Below, piece by piece: positions 8,793 through 16,599 of a stretch of DNA of 64,000 bases; the first letter of the stretch is position 1; each line of letters opens with the position of its first letter. Source of the stretch: Flavobacterium keumense (GTDB taxonomy: Bacteria; Bacteroidota; Bacteroidia; Flavobacteriales; Flavobacteriaceae); contig NZ_CP092332.1 in the NCBI RefSeq assembly GCF_029866485.1, positions 62,001 through 126,000 on the forward strand, written 5' to 3'. The notes beneath the pieces were generated by a model, which was not told where the DNA came from, searched no databases, and saw only the letters and a program-made list of their open reading frames with translations. A program made the translations under genes and the position numbers.

Positions 8793-9746
8793 TTAAAACC
8801 GAATAAAAGGATAGTCTTCGTGTAATTTCTTGATTTTTTCCTGCAATTTAAATTGGAACTTTTGGTGACTTTCAGAATTTGAATTGAAGGGCTTATGCAA
8901 CAAGCTTTTCTGAATTGCATCTACTTCATCTAAGGTAGAAGCTATAGTTTGTGAAATCGTAGTCTCTCTAAAACGTTGCCAGATATAATCAATCGCCATA
9001 GTACTTGGATGCAATAAATCATCTCCATAAAAACGGTAGTCCCGTAATTCGTCCATCATGATTTCATAGGCTGGAAAGTAATTGGCTTTGTCCAACAAAT
9101 GACCAGACAGTAAATTTTGCAAAGCCGTTATTAAATGAGCTTTACTTTGCTGATTTTCTACAAAACCGTCTTTGATATGGCGCACAGGGGAAATTGTAAA
9201 TACAAAAGCACAATTGGAATTCAATTGCCGAATCGCATCTACCGTATTTTGAATGGAAGCTTCAATAATTGCTACAGGCAGAATATGTTTATCAAAATGC
9301 GATTGAGACATTTTATGACAATTAGCCACAACAGCACCATTATTTTTTTCTCGATATACCCAAGAGGTTCCATAAGTAATCAAAAAATGAGTCGCCTCTT
9401 TTATTTTTTGATGAGTCGATTCAACCAATGCATTGAGGCTATCTAGAAATTCTTGCTTATTGCCCCAACTCAAATCAGAATGTACTTCGTAACAATGAAA
9501 GCGTTCATTGTGAAAAAAGATGTCCTCCTCTGTAAACTTTTTTAAATTTACCGCGCGCACTACTAACTTTTCAATAGACACCGGATTAAAAATAATCCCA
9601 AACGGATTGGTTGTATTTTGGAATTTAAAATAATCGAACTTATCTCCCATATTCAAGGCAAAACACGATCCTAAAGAGACTATTTTAGCACTGTAGTCTA
9701 TAGGATGATTTGAATTTGGAATAGGTACGAGAGTGGTAAACTTCAT
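8793..9746 (-). CDS. GSCFA domain protein
   Basis: 317 residues. The family signature GSCFA is seen at about residues 27-31 (VSLGSCFALNMG). Other SGNH-like features are a TYGTSWVYR strand and the DDLLHPS block near residue 240 that can supply Asp and His of a hydrolase triad. The GSCFA family occurs in Bacteroidota and proteobacteria and is thought to be an SGNH-type esterase; substrate unknown. It is convergent with ilvA and ends at its stop codon. Confidence 0.9.
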   Translation of the reverse strand: MKFTTLVPIPNSNHPIDYSAKIVSLGSCFALNMGDKFDYFKFQNTTNPFGIIFNPVSIEKLVVRAVNLKKFTEEDIFFHNERFHCYEVHSDLSWGNKQEFLDSLNALVESTHQKIKEATHFLITYGTSWVYREKNNGAVVANCHKMSQSHFDKHILPVAIIEASIQNTVDAIRQLNSNCAFVFTISPVRHIKDGFVENQQSKAHLITALQNLLSGHLLDKANYFPAYEIMMDELRDYRFYGDDLLHPSTMAIDYIWQRFRETTISQTIASTLDEVDAIQKSLLHKPFNSNSESHQKFQFKLQEKIKKLHEDYPFIRF

Positions 9747-9825
9747 TTTCTTTATTTTGCTACTACAAATTACGATTATTTTAAAAATAAATGGTCATTC
9801 ATAAAGTTAATTTTTTACTTCATAA

Positions 9826-9862
9826 CAAAGCCCTTAAAAAGCATTACTTTAAAAGGGCTTCA
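9826..9862 (-). terminator. terminator after alaS
   Basis: AAGCCCTT (9828-9835) and AAGGGCTT (9853-9860) form an 8-bp stem in the gap between alaS and the GSCFA gene; A/T-rich flanks. It may act in the alaS direction. Confidence 0.6.
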
Positions 9863-9880
9863 ATAAACTATTATAGTGTA

Positions 9881-12517
9881 TTATTTTATAAAATCGACGG
9901 CTTTGGTTAAGGCTTCAGCAATTCCAGCAACATTCTTTCCGCCAGCGGTAGCAAAGAACGGCTGTCCTCCTCCTCCTCCTTGAATATACTTCCCTAATTC
10001 ACGAACTACTTGTCCTGCATTTAGGCCTTTAGTAGCTACTAATTCTTTAGAGATAAAGCAGGTTAACATCGGTTTATCTTCCTCGGCTGTAGCCAAAACT
10101 AAAAATAAATTAGTTCCTAAATTCCCTAATTCATAAGCCAAATCTTTAGCTCCTTCTGGATTCAAATCGACTTGTGTAGCCAAGAATTGAATACCATTCA
10201 CCTCTTGTATTTGTACAGCTAAACTTGCTTTCAAATTTTTCACTTTGTCTTTCATCAAAGCCTCAATTTGTTTTGCCAACTTAGCGTTTTCTTCTTGTAA
10301 ATTATGAACGGCTTTCAAAATATCTTGTGGATTTTTCAAAGCACCTTTAATCTCATTCAAAGTAGTTTCATATGAAGCAAAATGCGCTTTTACAGCATCA
10401 CTTGTAATGGCCTCGATACGACGAATTCCAGCCGCCACCGCGCCTTCGGATACAATTTTGAAATGCCAGATTTCAGCCGTATTTTTCACGTGAATTCCAC
10501 CACACAATTCCATGCTTTCACCAAATTTAATCGCACGAACGTTATCTCCATATTTCTCACCAAACAAGGCCATAGCCCCTTCGTCTAAAGCTTGTTGAAT
10601 TGGAATACTTCTTCTTTCTATCAAAGGCAATTGCTCTTGAATTCGTGCATTTACAAAATCTTCAACTGCTTGTAATTCTTCTTCTGTCATTTTAGAAAAA
10701 TGAGAAAAGTCAAAACGCAAATAATTCGGGTTAACCAAAGATCCTTTTTGCTCCACATGAGTTCCTAAAATACTTCTCAAGGCTTGATGCATCAAGTGTG
10801 TAGCCGAGTGATTGCGAGACGATAAGGTTCTTAAATCGGTATTTACTTTTGCCACAAAACTAGCCGTTACATTTTCGGGCAATTGCTTCGCTAAATGCAA
10901 AATCAAATTGTTTTCTTTTTTAGTATCGATGATTTCTATAGTCTCATTCGCCGAAACCAAAGTTCCTTTGTCTCCTACTTGCCCTCCACCTTCTGGATAA
11001 AATGGTGTACTATCTAAAACGATTTGGTACAAAACCCCATCTTTTTTACTGTCAATTTTTCTGATTCTCGAAATTTTAACTTCATTTTCTGTTTGGTCGT
11101 AACCCACAAAAGTTTCTACATTTCCAGGGATCAGAACCGACCAATCTTCGGTTGAAACTTCTGAAGCAGCACGCGAACGGGATTTTTGTTCTTGCATGGC
11201 TTTTTCAAAACCAACTTCGTCTAATTGGTAGCCTCTTTCTCTTAGAATCAAAGCAGTTAAGTCAATTGGAAATCCGAAAGTATCGTATAATTCAAATGCT
11301 TTTTCTCCTGAAATTTCAGTCCCAGTAGTTTGATTCATTACATTTTCTAATAACTGTAATCCTTGATCCAAGGTTCTTAAAAATGATGCTTCCTCTTCGC
11401 GAATCACATTGGTAACCAAGGTTTGTTGCGATTTGATTTCTGGAAAAAACTCACTTAATTGATTCGACAATACCGCAACCAATTGATAAATAAATGGTTC
11501 TTTCGTATTCAAAAATGTAAATCCGTAACGGATGGCACGACGCAAAATACGACGAATAACATAACCCGCACCAGTATTCGATGGCAATTGACCATCCGCA
11601 ATAGCAAAAGCTACCGCACGAACGTGATCTGCCACCACACGAATAGCAATATTGATTTTATTTTGTTCTTCCGAAATGTTTTGAATTTCGTTTGAAGTGT
11701 ATTGTAAACCTGTAATTTGTTCAACTTTTTCAATTAGCGGTGAAAAAACATCCGTATCGTAATTCGAAGTTTTTCCTTGTAATGCCATACACAAACGCTC
11801 AAATCCCATTCCGGTATCGACGTGTTGCGCTGGTAATTTTTCTAGAGAACCATCAGCTTTACGGTTGAATTCCATAAATACGTTGTTCCAAATTTCAACC
11901 ACTTGTGGATGATCGTTATTCACCAAACTTTTACCAGAAACTAACGCTTTCTCCTCTGCTGAACGCAAATCCACGTGAATTTCAGAACAAGGTCCACAAG
12001 GCCCTTGGTCACCCATTTCCCAGAAATTGTCTTTTTTATTTCCTAAAATAATGCGGTCTTCATCAATCAATTCCTTCCATAAATCCCAAGCCTCTTGATC
12101 AAAAGGTACATTTTCGTCTGGATTTCCTTCAAAAACAGAAACGTACAAATTTTCTTTTGGAATTTTATACACTTCAGTCAATAATTCCCAAGCCCAGTTG
12201 ATGGCTTCTTTCTTGAAATAATCACCAAAAGACCAGTTCCCTAACATTTCAAACATAGTGTGGTGGTAGGTATCAAAACCTACATCCTCTAAATCGTTAT
12301 GTTTTCCAGAAACACGAAGACATTTTTGCGTATCGGCTATACGTTGACTTTTTGGGGTTCCATTACCTAAAAAGTATTCTTTGAACTGCGCCATTCCTGA
12401 ATTATTAAACATCAGGGTAGGATCGTCCTTTAGAACGATAGGTGCTGAAGGAACTATTAAGTGTCCTTTGCTTTGAAAAAAGTCCAAAAATTGTTTACGT
12501 ACGTCGTGTGATTTCAT
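9881..12517 (-). CDS. alaS: alanyl-tRNA synthetase
   Basis: 878 residues, the usual bacterial AlaS length. It charges tRNA-Ala and edits mischarged Ser and Gly. The class II core begins with [14 protein letters not shown] and [12 protein letters not shown]. The editing domain has the zinc and editing residues in [13 protein letters not shown] and CGGIHVKNT. The C-terminal oligomerisation part ends with the [14 protein letters not shown] motif. It is divergent from the M23 peptidase gene across a 173-bp gap. Confidence 0.98.
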   Translation of the reverse strand: MKSHDVRKQFLDFFQSKGHLIVPSAPIVLKDDPTLMFNNSGMAQFKEYFLGNGTPKSQRIADTQKCLRVSGKHNDLEDVGFDTYHHTMFEMLGNWSFGDYFKKEAINWAWELLTEVYKIPKENLYVSVFEGNPDENVPFDQEAWDLWKELIDEDRIILGNKKDNFWEMGDQGPCGPCSEIHVDLRSAEEKALVSGKSLVNNDHPQVVEIWNNVFMEFNRKADGSLEKLPAQHVDTGMGFERLCMALQGKTSNYDTDVFSPLIEKVEQITGLQYTSNEIQNISEEQNKINIAIRVVADHVRAVAFAIADGQLPSNTGAGYVIRRILRRAIRYGFTFLNTKEPFIYQLVAVLSNQLSEFFPEIKSQQTLVTNVIREEEASFLRTLDQGLQLLENVMNQTTGTEISGEKAFELYDTFGFPIDLTALILRERGYQLDEVGFEKAMQEQKSRSRAASEVSTEDWSVLIPGNVETFVGYDQTENEVKISRIRKIDSKKDGVLYQIVLDSTPFYPEGGGQVGDKGTLVSANETIEIIDTKKENNLILHLAKQLPENVTASFVAKVNTDLRTLSSRNHSATHLMHQALRSILGTHVEQKGSLVNPNYLRFDFSHFSKMTEEELQAVEDFVNARIQEQLPLIERRSIPIQQALDEGAMALFGEKYGDNVRAIKFGESMELCGGIHVKNTAEIWHFKIVSEGAVAAGIRRIEAITSDAVKAHFASYETTLNEIKGALKNPQDILKAVHNLQEENAKLAKQIEALMKDKVKNLKASLAVQIQEVNGIQFLATQVDLNPEGAKDLAYELGNLGTNLFLVLATAEEDKPMLTCFISKELVATKGLNAGQVVRELGKYIQGGGGGQPFFATAGGKNVAGIAEALTKAVDFIK

Positions 12518-12690
12518 TTGTATTGTTTATTCGTTTATTAGGTTAATGTTTAATTGGTTTTCGTATAAACGAATAACCAAATCGACACATCAACTTTTTT
12601 ATTATCAAAAAAGAAGCGAACCAATGAAACATTTATTAAATTTGTTCGTCTAACTTTTTTACGAAGTGCAAAAATAGGGTATTTTAAAAT

Positions 12691-13668
12691 ATGTCGAAAG
12701 TAAAATATTATTACGATTCTGAAAATCTGGCGTATCGAAAAATAAAAACAAAAAAAGCGAAGAAAATTGGCGTTGTTTTATTGTTTTTAGTTGCTTCGGC
12801 CTTGTTTGGATTTTTGATGTTTGTGATTTTATTGAACACTCCTTATTTTGAAACTCCAAAAGACCGTTTACAGGCTCGTGAAATTGACAATTTGAAATTG
12901 CATTATGCCATTTTAAATAAAAAAATAGACGAATTAAATGCTGTCACAGCAGCTATTGAAGATCGCGACAACAATTTATACCGTACGTATTTCAACACCG
13001 CACCTATTTCTGATGAAGAAAGAAAAGCGGGTTTTAAAAGCAAAAACAAGTATGCCGAATTGGAAGGTTTTGACAATTCAGCATTGGTAAAAAACACAAC
13101 AGAACGCGTAGATATTTTGTCAAAAGCATTGGCTATTCAATCAAAATCTTTAGATGAAATATTACAGTTAGCTAAAGCAAAAGACCATTTATTGAGTGCC
13201 ATTCCTGCCATTCAGCCTGTCAAAAATGAAAATTTAAAACGAATGGCGTCAGGTTTTGGCTACCGTTCTGATCCGTTTACGAAAGTGCGAAAAATGCACG
13301 AAGGAATGGACTTTACTGCCAAAACAGGCACCCCAATTTATGCCACCGGTGATGGTGTCGTGGCTAAAGCTGACAACACGGCCTCTGGTTTTGGGAATCA
13401 TATTGTGATTCGGCACGGTTATGGTTATGAAACCTTGTATGCGCATTTAAGCAAATACAAAGCGCGTGCGGGACAAAGAGTGAAAAGAGGAGACATCATC
13501 GGGTATGTGGGTAGCACTGGACGATCGGAAGCGCCTCACCTACATTATGAAGTTCATAAAAATAATAAAGCTGTGAATCCGCTCAATTTTTATTATGGAA
13601 ATATCTCGGCAGTGGAATATGTTGCCATTTCAAAAGTGGCTAATCAAGAAAATCAATCATTAGACTAA
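12691..13668 (+). CDS. M23 family metallopeptidase, membrane-anchored
   Basis: 325 residues. Basic N-terminus, then one membrane helix at about residues 25-48, a periplasmic coiled-coil region to about 150, and a C-terminal LytM/M23 domain. Zinc ligands are visible: H and D in HEGMD, and H-L-H in APHLHYEVH. M23 enzymes of this form cut peptidoglycan cross-links or act as regulators of other hydrolases. The stop codon overlaps the ATG of the MerR gene (TAATG), so the pair is translationally coupled. Confidence 0.94.
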   Translation: MSKVKYYYDSENLAYRKIKTKKAKKIGVVLLFLVASALFGFLMFVILLNTPYFETPKDRLQAREIDNLKLHYAILNKKIDELNAVTAAIEDRDNNLYRTYFNTAPISDEERKAGFKSKNKYAELEGFDNSALVKNTTERVDILSKALAIQSKSLDEILQLAKAKDHLLSAIPAIQPVKNENLKRMASGFGYRSDPFTKVRKMHEGMDFTAKTGTPIYATGDGVVAKADNTASGFGNHIVIRHGYGYETLYAHLSKYKARAGQRVKRGDIIGYVGSTGRSEAPHLHYEVHKNNKAVNPLNFYYGNISAVEYVAISKVANQENQSLD

Positions 13669-14000
13669 TGCACATCAATTTATCAGCAGACAAAAGGTAT
13701 TACAGCATTGGCGAAGTAGCCAAAGCTTTTGGAGTAAATGCATCACTTATTCGTTTTTGGGATAGTGAATTTGACATTTTAAAACCCAAGAAAAATGCCA
13801 AAGGCAATCGAATGTTTACCCCAGAAGATGTCAAAAACCTCCAACTAATTTTTCATTTGGTCAAAGAAAGAGGCTTTACTTTAGAAGGTGCTAAAACCCA
13901 TTTGAAAGAAGGCCAAAAGAAAACTTTAGACAAATTTGACATCATCAATAAACTAGAAACCATTAAGGCACAATTATTGAGTATCAAAAACGAACTGTAA
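13668..14000 (+). CDS. MerR family transcriptional regulator
   Basis: 110 residues. The N-terminal MerR winged helix is clear: YYSIGEVAKAFGVNASLIRFWDSEF, then MFTPEDVKNLQLIFHLVKERGFTLEGAK. There is no C-terminal effector domain and no cysteine metal site. It overlaps the M23 gene by 1 bp and precedes the LemA-TPM operon. Its target is not shown by the sequence. Confidence 0.92.
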   Translation: MHINLSADKRYYSIGEVAKAFGVNASLIRFWDSEFDILKPKKNAKGNRMFTPEDVKNLQLIFHLVKERGFTLEGAKTHLKEGQKKTLDKFDIINKLETIKAQLLSIKNEL

Positions 14001-14052
14001 AAATCAATTTTAAAAACAACAAATAAACAATCAACCTTAAACTAAATTAAAA

Positions 14053-14646
14053 ATGGACTTTAAAAAATTCTTACCTTGGATTATAGCAGCTGTAGTAGTA
14101 TTTGGAATCTACGGTTGGGTAAAAGGAATCAACAACACCGCAGTAACTTACGAGCAAGATATCCACGAGGCTTGGGGTAATGTTCAAACTTCATATCAAA
14201 GAAGAAATGATTTGATTGGCAACTTAGTGAATACCGTAAAAGGCGCTGCTGATTTTGAAAAAAGCACGTTGACTGCTGTCATTTCGGCAAGAGCCAAAGC
14301 TACTTCTGTAACTGTTGACCCAACGAACATTAGCCCAGAACAATTAGCCGCTTTCAACTCAGCACAAAGTGGCGTAAGCAGCTCTTTATCTCGATTATTA
14401 GTTTCAGTGGAAAAATACCCTGACTTGAAAGCCAATGAAAACTTCTTGAAACTACAAGACGAATTAGCAAGCACTGAAAACCAAATCTTAACGGCTAGAA
14501 CGCGTTTTAATGAGGCGGTAAAACCATACAATACCCATATCAAAACGTTTCCAAATTCAATCTTTGCAGGAATGTTTGGTTTTAAAGAAAAACCGTATTT
14601 TGAGGCCTCTACTGGAGCTGATAAACCTGTAGAAGTAAAATTCTAA
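14053..14646 (+). CDS. LemA family protein
   Basis: 197 residues with one N-terminal membrane segment (LPWIIAAVVVFGIYGWVKG) and then a helical LemA domain (WGNVQTSYQRRNDLIGNLVNTVKG). It is followed at 18 bp by two TPM-domain genes, the standard LemA-TPM arrangement. LemA proteins are of unknown function, thought to be membrane or envelope associated. Confidence 0.93.
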   Translation: MDFKKFLPWIIAAVVVFGIYGWVKGINNTAVTYEQDIHEAWGNVQTSYQRRNDLIGNLVNTVKGAADFEKSTLTAVISARAKATSVTVDPTNISPEQLAAFNSAQSGVSSSLSRLLVSVEKYPDLKANENFLKLQDELASTENQILTARTRFNEAVKPYNTHIKTFPNSIFAGMFGFKEKPYFEASTGADKPVEVKF

Positions 14647-14664
14647 TTCAATCCTGTTCCTCTT

Positions 14665-15102
14665 ATGCAACCAGATACTATTTTTTTAACCCAGGAAGAC
14701 GAAAACGAAATTGTGGAAGCCATCCGCTTGGCCGAAAAAAACACTTCTGGCGAAATACGAGTACATATAGAACAAACGACTTCCAAAGTCCCTTTTGATA
14801 GGGCTTTGGAAGTTTTTTATGAATTAAAAATGAATGAAACGCAATTGCAAAACGGCGTTTTGATTTATTTGGCTGTTGCCGACAAACAGTTTGTCATCTG
14901 CGGAGACAAAGGAATCAATGAGGTGGTAGCTCCTGATTTTTGGGAGAGTACCAAAGAAATTATGGCGGCTCAATTCAAACAAGGTAACTTCAAACAAGGA
15001 TTAATTGATGGGATTACCAAAGCCGGCGAACAGCTAAAAACCTATTTCCCTTGGCAAATTGACGATACTAACGAATTATCAAACGAAATCTCAAAAGGAT
15101 AA
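14665..15102 (+). CDS. TPM domain protein (soluble)
   Basis: 145 residues with the TPM (TLP18.3/Psb32/MOLO-1) fold: EIVEAIRLAEKNTSGEIRVHIE near the start and GVLIYLAVADKQFVICGDKGI in the middle. No signal peptide or membrane helix, so it is probably cytoplasmic. Its stop overlaps the ATG of the next gene by 1 bp (TAATG). TPM proteins usually accompany LemA; function not established. Confidence 0.9.
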   Translation: MQPDTIFLTQEDENEIVEAIRLAEKNTSGEIRVHIEQTTSKVPFDRALEVFYELKMNETQLQNGVLIYLAVADKQFVICGDKGINEVVAPDFWESTKEIMAAQFKQGNFKQGLIDGITKAGEQLKTYFPWQIDDTNELSNEISKG

Positions 15103-15902
15103 TGAAAGCGACACAACCTACTCCTACTTTCTTGAAATTGCTCGTTTGTTTTTTTATCACACAAATTGGTTTTGCCCAGTTTATCATTCCAGAAAAACCT
15201 GAGTTTCAAACTTCGGTGTATGATTATGCCCAAGTACTTAACGCCAATGAAAAAGCGCAGTTAGAAGAAAAATTAGTTCGCTATTCGGATTCTACCTCAA
15301 CTCAAATTGTTGTCATTACCATTGAAAGCCTAAAAGGCGAAGACGTGAGCCAATTAGCAACCAACTGGGCACAAACTTGGGGAATTGGTCAAGCCAAAGA
15401 AGACAATGGGGTGATTATTTTATTGGCCAAAGCCGAAAAGAAAATAGCTATCAATCCGGGTTATGGCTTGGAAGATCGATTAACCGCAGGAACTGGTGGA
15501 GAAATCATTAGAAATATAATCATTCCCGAATTCAAAGCAGGAAGTTATTATAACGGATTAGATAAAGGAACAACTGCAATCATTGATGTTTTCAAAGGAA
15601 AATACAAAGGAACCCGAAAGCATAATAAAGGAGAAAATTTTCCGCTACTCCCTTTTATAGTCATCATAGTTATTGTCTTGATTTTATTCTCAAGAAATAA
15701 AAGAGGAGGCAGTAATTCAGGAGGTTCTGGTGGTTTTGGCGGAGGCCCAAGCCTATTAGACATTCTTGTTTTAAGCAGCCTTGGCAGAAGTGGTGGTGGT
15801 AGTTTTGGAAGTTCGTCAGATGGTGGATTTGGTGGCGGAGGCTTCGGAGGAGGTTTTGGCGGAGGCGGATTCTCTGGAGGAGGTTCCAGCGGAAGTTGGT
15901 AA
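15102..15902 (+). CDS. TPM domain protein, membrane-anchored with Gly-rich tail
   Basis: 266 residues. Signal peptide, periplasmic TPM domain (VYDYAQVLNANEKAQLEEKL, NGVIILLAKAEKKIAINPG), a membrane helix near residues 183-197 (LPFIVIIVIVLILF), and a long cytoplasmic Gly/Ser/Phe-rich tail. This is the YgcG-type layout and it forms one operon with LemA and the soluble TPM protein. Likely envelope quality-control or stress role, as inferred from family and context. Confidence 0.93.
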   Translation: MKATQPTPTFLKLLVCFFITQIGFAQFIIPEKPEFQTSVYDYAQVLNANEKAQLEEKLVRYSDSTSTQIVVITIESLKGEDVSQLATNWAQTWGIGQAKEDNGVIILLAKAEKKIAINPGYGLEDRLTAGTGGEIIRNIIIPEFKAGSYYNGLDKGTTAIIDVFKGKYKGTRKHNKGENFPLLPFIVIIVIVLILFSRNKRGGSNSGGSGGFGGGPSLLDILVLSSLGRSGGGSFGSSSDGGFGGGGFGGGFGGGGFSGGGSSGSW

Positions 15903-15908
15903 TTTATT

Positions 15909-15937
15909 TTGATTTCTAATCAATTGAATTATATTTG
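15909..15937 (+). promoter_or_regulatory. promoter of the Rrf2 gene
   Basis: TTG at 15909-15911 and TATATTTG at 15930-15937 with an 18-bp spacer match the Bacteroidota sigma-A consensus. The ATG at 15958 is 20 bp further on. Confidence 0.75.
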
Positions 15938-15955
15938 TATCAATAACTGTAGCAG

Positions 15956-16369
15956 ATGCTTTCACATAAAACTAAATACGCACTTAAAGCCTTATTGTTT
16001 CTTGCCCAACAAGAACCAGGTTACATTGCGCGTACTATAGAAATTGCAGATACAGCTGCAATACCCAAAAAGTTTCTAGAGCAAATTTTATTAGATTTAA
16101 AAAGAGGTCATTTTGTAGGTAGCAAGCAAGGAAAATTTGGCGGCTATTACCTCATTAAATCATCTGATGAAATCACATTAGCTGATATTCATCGCTTATT
16201 TGATGGAGCCATTGCACTACTTCCGTGTGCTTCTTTGAATTTTTACGAACCTTGTTCTGATTGCAAAAGTGAGTCAGAATGCGCCTTACGACACGGTTTA
16301 ATTGCTATTCGCGAAGAAACTTTAAAAGCCATGCAAGGCATTACTATCGCCTCTTTAGTAAAAAAATAA
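15956..16369 (+). CDS. Rrf2 family transcriptional regulator
   Basis: 137 residues. The N-terminal winged helix is typical of Rrf2 (MLSHKTKYALKALLFLAQQE, IPKKFLEQILLDLKRGHFV, GKFGGYYL). The C-terminal part holds four cysteines (C-A-S-L-N-F-Y-E-P-C-S-D-C-K and C-A-L-R), a site that holds an Fe-S cluster in IscR/NsrR types. The spacing differs from classical IscR, so the ligand is uncertain. It is directly upstream of a duplicated operator-like sequence and a TonB receptor, which I take as its likely targets. Confidence 0.9.
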   Translation: MLSHKTKYALKALLFLAQQEPGYIARTIEIADTAAIPKKFLEQILLDLKRGHFVGSKQGKFGGYYLIKSSDEITLADIHRLFDGAIALLPCASLNFYEPCSDCKSESECALRHGLIAIREETLKAMQGITIASLVKK

Positions 16370-16384
16370 AAAAATATTTTTTAA

Positions 16385-16407
16385 ACTCTACTATTTTTAT
16401 AGAATTA
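16385..16407. promoter_or_regulatory. operator-like repeat, copy a
   Basis: A 23-bp sequence starting ACTCTACTATTTTTATAG matches a second site at 16564-16586 in 19 of 23 positions. The inner CTATTTTTATAG is a near-dyad. It overlaps the place where a -33 element would lie for the -7 box at 16412, so a bound regulator (most likely the adjacent Rrf2 protein) would control that promoter. Confidence 0.5.
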
Positions 16408-16411
16408 ATTA

Positions 16412-16419
16412 TATATTTG
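16412..16419 (+). promoter_or_regulatory. -7 box upstream of the 32-codon ORF
   Basis: TATATTTG followed by CAC matches the Bacteroidota -7 consensus; no good TTG is seen 19 bp upstream, consistent with regulator-dependent use. Confidence 0.6.
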
Positions 16420-16444
16420 CACTCGTAAATAAAAAATGTAAATC

Positions 16445-16543
16445 ATGAAAACGAATTCAATTCAGTTTAGTACAGCCAAACCTCTACAACAATTTAGTCA
16501 AGTAAAAAACTCTTTTCATTATACGTACATGCGTATGTGCTAG
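16445..16543 (+). CDS. 32-residue possible leader peptide
   Basis: ATG at 16445, stop TAG at 16541-16543. It follows the -7 box at 16412 with a normal leader length. The C-terminal end is Tyr-Thr-Tyr-Met-Arg-Met-Cys, which would suit sulfur-amino-acid sensing by ribosome stalling, but no attenuator hairpin is seen between it and the TonB gene. It may also be the remnant of a longer protein. The 14.6-kb duplication boundary falls inside this ORF (16532), so the second copy lacks its start. Confidence 0.45.
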   Translation: MKTNSIQFSTAKPLQQFSQVKNSFHYTYMRMC

Positions 16544-16563
16544 TTAAAAAAAATAAATTTAAA

Positions 16564-16586
16564 ACTCGACTATTTACATATAATTA
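16564..16586. promoter_or_regulatory. operator-like repeat, copy b
   Basis: ACTCGACTATTTACATAT-type 23-bp sequence, 19 of 23 identical to the site at 16385-16407, ending 13 bp before the TonB receptor ATG. A pair of sites bracketing the 32-codon ORF fits control by the neighbouring Rrf2 regulator. Confidence 0.45.
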
Positions 16587-16599
16587 AAATACAATAAAA

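Noticed and set aside
16532..16543. A 10-bp match CGTATGTGCT at both 16532 and about 22476 as a possible recombination site
   Set aside because: Ten bases are expected by chance in a window of this size and the second site does not coincide with any edge of the repeat.
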